Source: Heliopora coerulea (taxonomy: Eukaryota; Cnidaria; Anthozoa; Scleralcyonacea; Helioporidae). Taken from it: a stretch of DNA of 64,000 bases. Location: contig JASJOG010000135.1 in assembly GCA_030142905.1 (NCBI GenBank), positions 372,001 through 436,000 of the forward strand. The letters run 5' to 3'. A program made the translations under genes and the position numbers. The notes below the pieces were generated by a model. That model ran no database searches and was not told the origin of the DNA. It was given only the letters and a program-made list of their open reading frames with translations. This document shows, piece after piece, positions 13,801 to 23,900 of the stretch (within the stretch, counting starts at the first letter, position 1; each line of letters starts with the position of its first letter).

Positions 13801-15601
13801 ATTGTATGGTACGGTGACTTCGTTTATTAATAAAAAGTTCTTCTTCCGTAACTTAAATAAAACTGGACGCCATCTTGTTTTGTTCGGAGGTGAATGGGGC
13901 AGAATATCCCGAGATAGAAGAACCAATCAGATTGCGCAAAAAACACTATTCAACTGCGAGGTATATGCTAATATAAAATAGCGACGACCCTCGTATCCTT
14001 CACACAAAAAACAAGTACAAAAAATGCACATATAAACTTGGTGTTTGTTCGCTGGTATCCAAGTCTTCGAATAATGCTTCAAACGCATTCGTCTTCCAGC
14101 TGAAGCTGTTGTTTAACTTCTAAAGAAAATGTCACATGGATGCGAGAATTGTGGTTCTGTGATGTCGGCCGGGAGAACGTTTATTTATACAAAACCATAC
14201 ATGGTGTTTCACAGGGATTACATGGGAACAGGAACACTTCCTCAAAAATTTTTCGCTTTCCGCCATTTCCGAGTCCACCATTTTGAACATGCCTTTTGGC
14301 TAAAGTTTCACAAATACTTTGCTATCCGTTGCCCGCCATTAGTACCTCGCAACGATTAATAACGTGATGACACCAAGAACGAGGCAGGCCATCTCCGTGG
14401 TTATTTCAGTGCCTGGTGCTTTCTATCTCAGACTAAGGAAGATCATGACATATTTATTTCCTTCTTTAGGAAAATGAAAATCCTTACTACCAACGGTGTA
14501 CTCCAATCGCAAACCCAACAGTGACGATAGGTAAAGTAACTCGTTAAAACTAGAGCACAGTACTATCACAATACACTTACAACATTTCCGCTTCTTACTA
14601 GAAGGCTTTGTGAAGCTGCAGATGGATATAAACAGGCAGAGAGATGGAAGCCTCTCTCTCGTCTATTTTTAGATTTTGTTAATCGTATAAATTTCTGCTA
14701 TTCGGTTTATTGGCGCAAAATTCGATTCAACGGTTGATTCGCTCCAGCTGATGGTACCCGGCCCAGATATGGTGAAGTACTCTGTACGGCCGTTGGCCAA
14801 GATATAAAAAATTAAAGAAGCAATAAGAATATCCCACATCGCCTCACAAAAACAAATTCTGTTAGTGATAGATTTGCAACGATTTCAGTCGCGCTAAATT
14901 TGGCGGAATGTAATTTTATGAATTAATGTCGTAATTAACAGACTGAAGTAACGATTCTTTTGTTGGGTATTTCAGCTCGCAATCAGCTCTATGAACACAC
15001 CATACCTTGTACGGTTCCAAGACCCGACTCGTGTACTTACGAGAAACCAGTTCAGTTACAAAGGGTCAAACTTCGTAGTCAAGCATTCGAGGGCAATACG
15101 TCAGAGAACTCACCGAACAGACGGCCAGACGTTCTTCCATGCAAGCCTAAAAAAGAGAAGATAGTTGACATAGTCGAGGCTGAATCCTACTCATCGCTGT
15201 CTTACGAAACTGAACGGAGTGCGCATGATGTCTATGACGACCCATTGGATTTCATACCAACTGAAAGGAATGAGGATATCGGAGGCGGTGCTGGCACTTT
15301 TACCCATGACTACAGACCGTGTTCACACTACGAAAAACCATTACCTCTCACACCGGAAGAAACTTACTCTGAGTTTTACGACTATGCAACAAGAGAGGAA
15401 ATGTTGGCAAAAGGAACACAAAACCATTTGCCAGCTGAAAAACCTTTGGATACGACTCTTGAGAAAGAAAATCCCAGATTTAAGAATCCAAACTGCGATG
15501 ATTATGATCATTATGAAGACATGTACGGCTATGTTTCCGAAGGCATGGCGAATGAAGTTCCTTTATATGATGTTCTTGATCATGCGGACGGCAAAAAGTG
15601 A
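4801..15601 (+). CDS. R2: receptor with Cys-rich, ricin-type beta-trefoil and two a/b modules, TM, 15-tyrosine tail
   Basis: Eleven exons join in frame to 804 residues: 4801-5131, 5424-5867, 7048-7295, 9216-9351, 9509-9765, 10555-10678, 11092-11224, 11974-12008, 12836-12855, 14470-14530, 14976-15601. Residues 1-29 form a signal peptide (first ATG after an in-frame stop). Residues 57-104 contain C-x6-C-x7-C-x2-C-x-C-x17-C. Residues 112-256 resemble a ricin-type beta-trefoil, as in the Cys-rich domain of mannose receptors (VWVW, LKCLDVEE, WKCN). Two a/b modules follow (259-386 and 387-513), each with a CxIxW core. The helix is at about 530-553 (LAIILPVVLLLILFF), then YRRKRR. The tail has 15 tyrosines, among them two YEKP, YDDP, YSSL and the terminal VPLYDVLD shared with R1, R4 and R5. 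The two smallest exons (35 and 20 nt) are supported mainly by splice sites and phase. The likely role is carbohydrate or protein recognition with SH2-type signalling. Confidence 0.75.
5987..6414. mobile_element. MITE with CAGGGTTCGTACA inverted ends
   Basis: Perfect 13-bp terminal inverted repeat CAGGGTTCGTACA / TGTACGAACCCTG around a non-coding interior rich in TTCCATGACTTTCCATGACC. No clear target duplication. In an R2 intron. Confidence 0.6.
6556..6592 (-). ncRNA. Degenerate solo hammerhead-like motif
   Basis: The minus strand reads CGGATGATGTCGCGCAACAA followed by ACGTTAGA, the family pattern with CTGATGA changed to CGGATGA and the GAAA lost. It is probably a decayed Penelope-like terminus in the R2 intron after the beta-trefoil exon. 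Confidence 0.3.
7695..7738 (-). ncRNA. Hammerhead ribozyme motif in the Penelope-like left arm
   Basis: On the minus strand the order is CTGATGA, a 5-bp stem GTTGT/ACAAC with loop GATGAT, then GAAAC-GTT. This is the conserved hammerhead core (CUGANGA, stem II, GAAA). Stem III is minimal, as known for hammerheads of Penelope-like elements, which are thought to act as dimers. Sequence-only call. Confidence 0.6.
7832..8344 (+). pseudogene. Penelope-like RT C-terminal linker and GIY-YIG endonuclease fragment
   Basis: About 170 residues survive, without the upstream reverse-transcriptase palm. The first half (VVYLSLPFTG, SLRLFHFFSFKDEIP) fits the linker after the RT thumb. The second half has the nuclease signature VVYHFMCRSCGASYVGET with RHLHTR and DH, then a C-terminal helix region (LLLRENLLIRNLKPSLN). 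In intact elements this nuclease nicks the target DNA. Here the protein is 5'-truncated and lies between inverted arms, so it is almost certainly inactive. An overlapping frame at 8073-8306 is a shadow. Confidence 0.75.
8487..8522 (+). ncRNA. Degenerate hammerhead motif in the Penelope-like right arm
   Basis: This is the mirror copy of the left-arm motif. Stem II (GTTGT/ACAAC) is kept, but CTGATGA has become TTGATGA and GAAAC has become AAAAC. Both core changes should kill cleavage. Confidence 0.4.
8661..8896. mobile_element. MITE with AAACCCCGTTTACACTG inverted ends
   Basis: The ends AAACCCCGTTTACACTG and CAGTGTTAACGGGGTTT differ at one base. The interior repeats GGCACGGC on both strands. 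Non-coding; in an R2 intron, 50 bp after the Penelope-like element. Confidence 0.6.
10890..10950 (+). repeat. (GAT)n-like microsatellite
   Basis: GATGATCATCATCATG followed by diverged GATAATGATAGTGATAATGAT, 150 bp before the R2 transmembrane exon. Confidence 0.6.
12345..12600. repeat. Dispersed intronic repeat, copy 1
   Basis: AGCTAAGAAAACAATAATTTT and TTTGTTTTCGAAGCCATT align with 27640-27895 (AGCTCAGAAAGCATTAATTCT, TTCGTTTTTGAAGTCATT) over about 240 bp. In an R2 intron. It yields short fake ORFs in both places. Confidence 0.45.
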
Positions 15602-16109
15602 TTGTTGTCACCAAACTAAGAATTATCATTAACGATTTTCTATTCCATGATTCGTTTTGTTGTAAATAACCACAATTTCTTAAAACTCCTGAATATTGAA
15701 AAAGAAACAATGAACCGCTGAAGAAGACAACAAGCAAGACGAAGCAATCCACATCAAAGACCAAGGATGCGCAACCTCCTACGAAATTTGTTTCTTTGGC
15801 CCACGGAGACATACTTATTGAACAAAATGGTTTTCTATGATAAAATTTAGAATCATCTATCAGTAACAAATGTCAGAATATTAAGTATTGATAATTTTAA
15901 AGACTTTATTAACATTATTGGGACATTAAATCATACACCACTCCTTCACAACAAGGCAAATTTATTGGAGGAGATAGCCAGTTGATGAAAGAAGTGGTGA
16001 CTTGCTAACTACATGTATTTTGTGCAAGACACAAATTGTCAAGTTAATCTTATCATATAGTTCATTTATTTCAATGTATTGTAATGTACTTTATTAGTTC
16101 CTACATTTT

Positions 16110-16190
16110 TCCATTTAGCTATGTAGTCTTGTAACTGAAAAGCTCTTGTAGGGAGTTGCAATAAAGTTTGAAGTTTGAAGTTTGAATCAA
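16110..16190 (+). other. AATAAA with GTTTGAA repeats: LINE tail or R2 polyadenylation site
   Basis: GGGAGTTGCAATAAAG is followed by three GTTTGAA units. This looks like the 3' tail of a CR1/L2-type LINE, and could also serve as the poly(A) signal about 560 bp past the R2 stop. Confidence 0.35.
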
Positions 16191-17620
16191 TTTGATCTGC
16201 CAAACCAAAAAGGATGCCTACCCCTGCTCAAAATGAAAAGTCATTTGACAACTTCTCCACTCTGTCACCTGATAACAGTATGTTTATCCAAACATTTTCT
16301 AACTACTTAGCAATGTTTGTGGTTAAAATGGGGATATACAGTAGAACTGATTGAAGACCAGTAATTTTTCTGCTCCAGTTACTGTTCATTTAGATAATTT
16401 TTTCAATAACCATGTGTTTAATGGGGTACCCTCTCAACATCTCAAGTACATATGAACTGCTGGCCTTTGAATTACATCACGTTCACCCAATCTAGGTTTC
16501 TGCCCATTTGGTAGAACTACTGGTAATTGTTATAAACAATTACAGTCTGTGTATGTTCATTTTTGACAGTTTAATGAAGTCAAATTGGCAAGATTGGTAT
16601 CTGGCATAAGCCCAAATGATTGGCATACCTCCTGTCTCCAGTCCTCCTGTGTCAAATATCTGAAAGCCCTGCCCAGGAAAATTTTGAACTTCATAAACAC
16701 AAAATGGTGCGTTTCATTCCTACCTAGCCAAATACTGAATAGTCAAAAATTAAATATGTCAACTCCATACAGCCAGTCAGTCTCTCTTTCATGTATGTCA
16801 TATATTATGTCATAAACATTGTAATAGCTTTGCCTGCTTTGATTTGGAACCCCAATTATAGTTCACATGGCATATATCCGATCATCCTCCTTCTTTCAAC
16901 ACCACAGGTCTAACTGCTTCTAACACTCCCACGCCAACACTCTTAAATATTGAAAACCTATTTGCTATGACACATAATTATTTTATGTTGGAAATGTGGG
17001 AGCTTGGAGATATCTTGAATGAATGATAGATGAACGTTCGTCAAGCTCTAACATGTACCTCAGAAAAACGATTTATGAGCCCCAGACGGGGCTCTTTCTT
17101 TTAACTTCCGTTATATGTAAATTTAGCTAGCCACCTACCTCTGAACCTTACTGGATTGGCGAAAGAAGAAAACTAGAGCAGAGTTCACTTCAACGGCAAG
17201 TTTTCACCACGTGGAAATGAAAATTGGACAACTGTAAATGGAGAAGATATTGATTTCCTTTCCGTGCACAAGTAGAACTGAAGGGGCAAGCAGCCATCTT
17301 CAACTTCATTAAAACTCGTACTTTTTAGATGCCTTTTCAAGTTGGTAAGGTTTGGTTGCGTTTATAAAACATTGTTAATAAACTTCTGCATGTTCGTTCG
17401 AGTTGTACTCGTGAGTACCATCTTTGTTCTAAAAGCCCGCCATATTTAAACCTTTTCCCAGCGGATTCTTTCATAAGAGATAAACTCCCAATATGGCGAC
17501 CCAGAAAGAAATGATGAGAAATGGTCGATGTTCTTTAATTTTATTTCACTTTATGACCAGTATCCACCATATTTATTTGATGAAATTATGGAAAAATGTT
17601 GTTTAAACGTTTGAATGGAT

Positions 17621-17665
17621 ATGGGAAATTCAGAAAACTGCTGTGGAAGACGTTTACCGAAGGAT
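17621..17665 (+). CDS. Possible first exon of a small N-myristoylated protein
   Basis: An ATG opens 15 codons, MGNSENCCGRRLPKD, ending exactly at a consensus donor (GAT|GTAAGT). MGNS followed by a Cys pair is the usual form of an N-myristoylation plus palmitoylation signal. An in-frame upstream ATG at 17615 (MDMGNS) would abolish it. I found no phase-0 continuation with good coding character before the inverted repeat at 17904. It may be a real first exon whose partners I missed, or chance. Confidence 0.25.
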
Positions 17666-17903
17666 GTAAGTGGATACATCGTTTTATCTTTATTTGGTCT
17701 AGAGATGGAACTTAAGTAAGAAAAGAATCAGTCTGATAAAAAAAGTCTTGCATGGTACGCAAAATTAGGTTAAAAATAATATACATCGTGGAAAGAATGG
17801 AAAGTAAGGGTGAGAACTATGTACAGAACGGAAGAATTTGCATGAGTGGCGGGAACAATAATGGGTAATGCACAAAATTGAAGAAGTACTTTATACATGG
17901 CGA

Positions 17904-18097
17904 AGTAGAAATAAAATAGCCCAGAAAAACACACGAAATATAGGCATAGTGAAGTTTTATTGAATCTAATTTTTATTGAATCATTCATGTAACATAACCA
18001 TTCATTCTCTGATGATGTTGCACGTTGCAACGAAACGTTAGATTCAATAAAACTTTACTATGCCTCTATTTCGTGTGTTTTGCTGGGCTATTTTATT
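17904..18097. mobile_element. Penelope-like terminal inverted-repeat remnant
   Basis: 17906-17973 is the inverse of 18037-18095 (ATAGCCCAG, ACACACGAAATA, TTTTATTGAATCTAA). It shares the AGCCCAG(C)A end with the element at 7612-8611 and with 24888-25100. No ORF survives. A near-consensus hammerhead core lies inside. Confidence 0.55.
18007..18045 (+). ncRNA. Hammerhead ribozyme motif, near-consensus core
   Basis: CTGATGA at 18009-18015; stem II GTTGC (17-21) with GCAAC (27-31) and loop ACGTT; GAAA at 18032-18035; C, then GTT, with predicted cleavage before AGA. TCT before the core and AGA after the site can start stem I. Stem III is minimal, so cis activity as a monomer may be low. Confidence 0.6.
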
Positions 18098-18214
18098 TCT
18101 ACTTTATACAATCCAACGTGGATCGTATATTTATTTTCAATTTTTTTTTTTCAGATTATCCATCATTCTTCTCAGGCAAATTTCTCTATTTTTAATACCA
18201 TACTATTCCTCCAG

Positions 18215-18336
18215 TGGAACCTGTGCTCCCAAAACCCAAAAGAGCCCTAGGGGTTGATAAGGATTGTGAACCATTGCATGACCCTAAGGAAGCAAAAATT
18301 TATCATACAAGTCAAATGGCATTACCTGTCAAGTAA
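18215..18336 (+). CDS. Orphan terminal exon of unknown gene
   Basis: After a good acceptor (TACTATTCCTCCAG), a phase-1 frame runs 40 codons to a stop: VEPVLPKPKRALGV, then KDCEPLHDPKEAKIYHTSQ and MALPVK. The composition looks coding and differs from the surrounding AT-rich DNA. No partner exon with matching phase was found; the candidate at 17621-17665 ends in phase 0. It could be the last exon of a small gene or a displaced exon. Confidence 0.3.
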
Positions 18337-18727
18337 TTTATAACAGATTCATGTATAACATTAAACATGTTAGTTGCTTTTTACAGTAAAGAACAAGGGA
18401 AAACTTCGGTGTGCAAATTTTAGCATTCTGTGTACAAGAAAATCAGCTATAGTTTGCAATCAACCCAGAAGGCTATGCAGTCCATGGGGATTTTGTGGTG
18501 CACATACTGTTGGGTGAGTCTTTTTAGCACATTTAGGTATGGGGAAGAATTAAGCAGGAATTGTAGCCATGAAATACTAACAGTAGATTATAAATGCACA
18601 GTGCAAAATGGGAAATAAAGTTATATACACTCAAAACATTTTCAGGATATCTGCCTTATTGGTTTAACCTGCTGCCATGTTGTACCAGTCATTACACTTA
18701 GCAAGAAGCTGTAAGACCCTGGTTCAG

Positions 18728-18838
18728 TGCTTAACCCATTAAGAGGCAAAAGCACACTTTGATATTTTACACTGCAAGCTAATGCCAGACAATTTTACTC
18801 ATTAAAGGGATGAACCCTTCTACTTAATGAGTTAATCC
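18728..18838 (+). repeat. TTAA-type MITE-like repeat, copy 2
   Basis: CTTAACCC start, GAGTTAATCC end, diverged core GCTAATGCCAGACAATTTTA. Between R2 and R3. Confidence 0.45.
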
Positions 18839-20975
18839 AGTAACTTCTCAATATCATAAAACTATTGAGTAGAAGGTGCTGTTTCTACATCACCAGCAGT
18901 AGGTGGATGGCATCTTTGTAAAAGATGGGCACACCACAGTTTATCAAGCATCAGATGTTGATAAGAATATTTAACCCAAAAAACTTCCATGAAAATTAAA
19001 GAACTGTGCAACTTTTCCCAGATGATACAAGACGTTCTGAGTGAAGATTATGTTATTATGTTTATTCATGAAAATCTGGTAGCACTATTAAATCTTAAGG
19101 ATATTTCTGTCTCAAATGATCAGGACAGACACAACTTGGAGTAATATTAAAATGTTATAAGTTAGAAATGATAATAGGGTAGCAAATAATGATGATTGAC
19201 TGATCTCTACCTTTAAAAAAACTGACAAAGAATTATGCACAAAACCTGCTTAGGCAGACAATATCATCTGCATGTATAGCCTTAGTAAGAATATGGTATA
19301 GATGTAGAAAGGCCAACTTTGGTCTCTCATCAATTTCAAATCAAGGTCAACATCTAACTTTTCATTCCAGTTGAACAGTCCATCGACTTATTCATTGTGA
19401 ATATTAAGCAGTTCACATCGTCACTCATTATAGGGCTTCTGACAAAAAGAAGTAATTTAGCCTGTGTTTTTTTATATGGTGCTAGTAATGGTGAAAACTC
19501 ACTGCTATGTGAAATTGTGTCTTCAAAATTTTGAAGAAATAATACTCATAGTTTAAAGTTGTAGGAAATGAACCTTTTTTGGGTTTTTGCACCTCTTTGT
19601 TTGTTTGTTTTTGGTTTTTTTATATTAGGTTTTGTTAACACTGTTTAAGTGGGAAAGAATTACCATCAAAATATAAGATACTGTAGAATAGCAATCATAC
19701 ACGATGCAATAATTTAATTAATATTTGGCTCCATATTATGCTTTGTATTAATCAACAAAACATTGTGAGGACATCTATGTACGAAAGATGTCAGTATTAA
19801 ATCCCATATCGGTTTTCGGTATGACTTTTTCAGTTATAATACCGATATGTTAAGATTTCTGACAGATCGGGATTTCAGCTATAGCGAGGATACTGAAATA
19901 CCGAAGAATACCAGTTTCGAGATAAGGATATACTGCAGTTGTTGAACGTTTGTGTTGAAAGTAATTTCTTCACGCTAACGCCAACAAAAAGCAGTAAATC
20001 TTTCGTCCAAGACAGAAACAAGCAATCCCAAAAAGATTATGGTGAAGAATATGCGGGCTTTTTCATGGTTCTGTTGAACATACGAAGCGTAGCTGTACAA
20101 AAACCGATGATATCGGTATACTTTTGTCGGTATACTTTTGTTGGTATAGCATTACCGGATATATTCCTCCTGCCGGCCATCCGTAAATTAATTTATACAT
20201 CGTTTGCCTTTTTCGTCTCATAATTATCAATTACTCTTTATAAGTGATTAATAAACATACGTCTGTTTGGTCAGGTGATTTTACGCGTAGTTCTTTCTAT
20301 TTGTTTTTGTATGGATCATTGGACATGGTATACGGCCACGTATTACTCCTGACTTTGGCGAGCAAATCTTCTATACTCAACCAACTGTCTCGCCTAGCCC
20401 TTGTCATTACTGCAATTAGCTTGTGCCAAATAACCTGACTTTGAACTTTTCTTCTCATGCGTTAATTAGCAAAATAAGTCATAAAAATAAATTATCTTAT
20501 ATTAAAGAAATCGAACTGCACTTTGCTATCTTAATTTACCTTTAAAAAAAATGTTTATTGATCGTTAAAATTGGAGTAGGTCACTTGTAACTACCTTCTA
20601 ATGAAACCCCTGCGTCTGTTGTGGTTTGTTAATCAATATCCCCAGTCATTAAGTTGGGGTTTTGGAACGAATTTGTTTGTTTTCTCCATGGTTATCACAC
20701 ACACAGCGCTTGCGAGCCGTTGTCTAAACTATGTTGTTTATGAGCCTAAATTGACATACCAATGAATAACCCCTTCCGGCGATTTCGAGTCACATACTTC
20801 GTTTTGAAGTACTTTCCTGTCACCGTGGACAGTCGAAGAACAGCAGTCTTCGAGTAAAAGTGTACATATACTTTCCTGAAGAAAACGTGACAAAACTGCT
20901 GAGATTTGTTCCTTCCCTTGTCATTCTGAACCAAATCTTTGGAATCGGATAAACAAGGACTACACTTGAAAGAAA

Positions 20976-23900
20976 ATGGAAAACGACAAACTGACTTTAA
21001 CTTTCCTCCTCTGTGTAATAACTCTGGTGTATGGCGACGCTGGTATACCAGTATATCGTTATGAAACCAGGGACATATTCAAGAATCCTGACTATACGTC
21101 CGTCACAAATTGTGGCATCAATACCTGCAAAAACTACAAGGCGAAATGCGTTGAAGAAGACAACTGCTGTTTGTGCCGATGTAATGGAAAATTTTCAACT
21201 TACAACCAAACCGAGGGGCGATGCACAGCTGACAAGACCTTACTTTCAGGTATGTTGTGTTTTGGATATATAATTGTCGAATAAACTGGAGAGTTCCTGG
21301 TATGTGAAAAACGATATATCGTGATTTTTCGAAATGTCTTTATTGGTTTTTAACCTCCTTCGAACTGTGGAGGAGGTCCTTGCACTTCAGTTGCTGAATA
21401 ACATCGTTTTGGGTTGGCCAGAATTAAGTCTTAAAGTCAGGGTTCGAGATATTGCTAGCCTGGGCGCCCGGGACAAGTTTGTTAATCTTGCCAAGCAAGT
21501 AGTTTATTGCGGTTTAAAGGCTTGAAGATCGTTCATCTACCTCAAGTAGTTTATTCCTAAGAGTTGTACGCTGGACAACTTCGTTCTCCTGATGATTTGT
21601 TTTTCAGTTGCGTATGAAATAATTTCTCGCGTTTTTTCGTCTAAACTAACCGGGAAAAGTCAGACTGTGAAAGAGTGCAAAATAAAAGATCTCTTTAGTA
21701 CTTTGTGATCTTGTTTTTGAGCCTCACATCAGTTCCCAGTTTCCTGCGTTATTTTTAGAAAGCCAGTTTCAAGAGTCATATTTAGTCACGGACATTGTGT
21801 ACATGGCCGACGATTTAAGGCAAATATCTGTCGATAGGAAAACTTTGCCATTAACTCTGCGGCCAGTTTTAGCCGTCGATTGAGTTCACAGGAATTGGTC
21901 AAAATTTAACGAATTATTAGAGACGAGAACTTCCATTAAGCCATGGACATACCTCTTAACCCCATATAATGAAGGAATTATGACTGAAAATGGAAGTCTG
22001 CGTTGAAAATGGAGCTATGTCAAATCGTTTTGTACTTGATGCAGTAGGCAACCTTAGATTTCCGAACATTCTATTTACTCTAAACGTAATCTCTGTTTGT
22101 CTTACCTTTCCAATTTTATATGTAAGACATGGTCTGGTGCCTGCTCTTTGATCGTAAGAGTTTGCCCAAGGTGAAACAAAAACATCCTGTGAATAAAACT
22201 TTAAATTTGACCCCTCCTGGTCACATCTTGTTATTAGGCGATCGTGCACGCCATTATGTCACGATATTTTTTACACTCACTTTCTAACGCTTTATTGCAC
22301 GGGGCAACCAGTTCACTTGGCTGGACAACTTTTGCGACGTCTTGAGAGTGCTGGGCTGATTTACATTGAGTTTTAACTTTTTAATCCTGGAGGGTCTACG
22401 GTACTAAATGAAGACATCTGGCTTCAGTTAGGTTTAAATCTTAAAAGGCCAGTCAGGTGTCTAATGGTAAGGAGTTGAAATTGCATGTGGGGTACTGGTG
22501 GCACAGTGGCAGTGCACGTGTCTCTCACCACTGTGACTAGGATTAGATTCTGGTTCCGTGCCGTTATCTGATTAAAATTACCTTGGTCACTTGTGAGAAG
22601 AGTATTGTCCAGTTTGACTCCACCAAACATCGCAGGTTTTCTCCGGGTATCCGGTTTCCTCCGGGTATCCGGTTTCCTCCTGTAATAATACTGGACCCAT
22701 GTGGGGTGACCTTTACTGGACCTCTAGGGAGAGCACCCTAGGTAGCTGATAGGGTTATCCAGTATAAATAAAGCCACTTTACCTTTACCTTAAAATTCAC
22801 ACTAGGTGCATGACAAGCACCCTTGGCGTAGTGAAGAGGTCACAGTGACGTGGAAATTTCAATACACTCTAGTGAGCGTTGTGTCTGAGCACTTTTAACC
22901 TTAGCAGAATTCCAAACCTTACTGTGCAGGTCTCGAACAATGATGAAAAAGTAGAGTGCTACGCCGATAGTGTTGGACAACTTGTTTGAAAAGTCAAAAG
23001 AATGAAGGAACCGCCGAAATTTAAGAGAGGAATAGACTGATGTTTCGAGCAAAGGGTCTTTGTGGGAGTGAAGGTCCTTGGTACGAAACGTCAGTGACAT
23101 CCTCTCTGCAGTTCACTCACTCTTTTGGCCTGTGTAAGTCTCCGGTTAATACTTACAACGCATAATCTACCGACATTCTCATTTACCGTAAAGTAAAGTC
23201 CATGAATACTTTTGTGAACCCACCTGAACTAACAGTATTCCTTTTTATAAGTGTCCATCGTCCTAACCTTTATTTACTTCACTTTCCTACTCTTTACACC
23301 TTTTGCTGTTCATTACCAGAAAATATACTGTCATTAACGGCCAGCCTCAAATTCATTAACGCAAAAATACATTTATTTTATTCAATCGACATTCACTAGC
23401 GTAGATAGGCAACCATTTGCATCAAAGGAAATTCCATAGCGCCAACAGACGACAATTAACACCATTCTACTATACATTAGTGATAATAAAATTTTAGTTA
23501 GGCAAGATGTTTCCCTTGCGTAACTGAAATTATGTTATCCCTAATGTATAGTAGAATGGTGTTTTAGAGGTTGTCTGTTGGCGCTATGGAAAGCCCTTTG
23601 ATGCAAATGGCTGCCTATCTACGCTAGTGAACAGCAGAAAGTGTATAATTGCTACCTTCCAGTTATTTCTCCTCCAACACTGGGCATTCATAATACCAAA
23701 TACGATCCGAATATAAAGACCTCGAAAACTTCAAAAACGATTCAACGCGAAATAATGAGATGAACTTTCGCATTTCGTGCCTATCGAAAAATCACCAAGA
23801 GATTAGAAGTAAATATTCACAACAATTATGCATCAAGATATCGAGGCATGATATATCCGGCGCAAGTGTATGATTCATAGGTTCTTTAAGGCCCGAAGGC

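Larger units (their letters stand above)
15602..20975. other. R2-R3 intergenic region, gene-poor
   Basis: Apart from the LINE-like tail, the Penelope-like remnant, one MITE copy and two exon-like pieces (17621-17665, 18215-18336), I see nothing coding. 19790-20170 has loose ATACCGATAT / CGGTATAC repetition. Confidence 0.5.

Noticed and set aside
13879..13963. Exon-like frame in the R2 intron (EWGRISRDRRTNQ, ends GAG|GTATAT)
   Set aside because: Acceptor lacks a pyrimidine tract; R2 already joins in frame without it.
21621..21704. Possible extra R3 exon after the acceptor at 21600-21620 (GVAYEIISRVFSSKLTGK)
   Set aside because: It keeps phase only with a poor donor (GTACTT), matches no family exon, and soon hits a stop.
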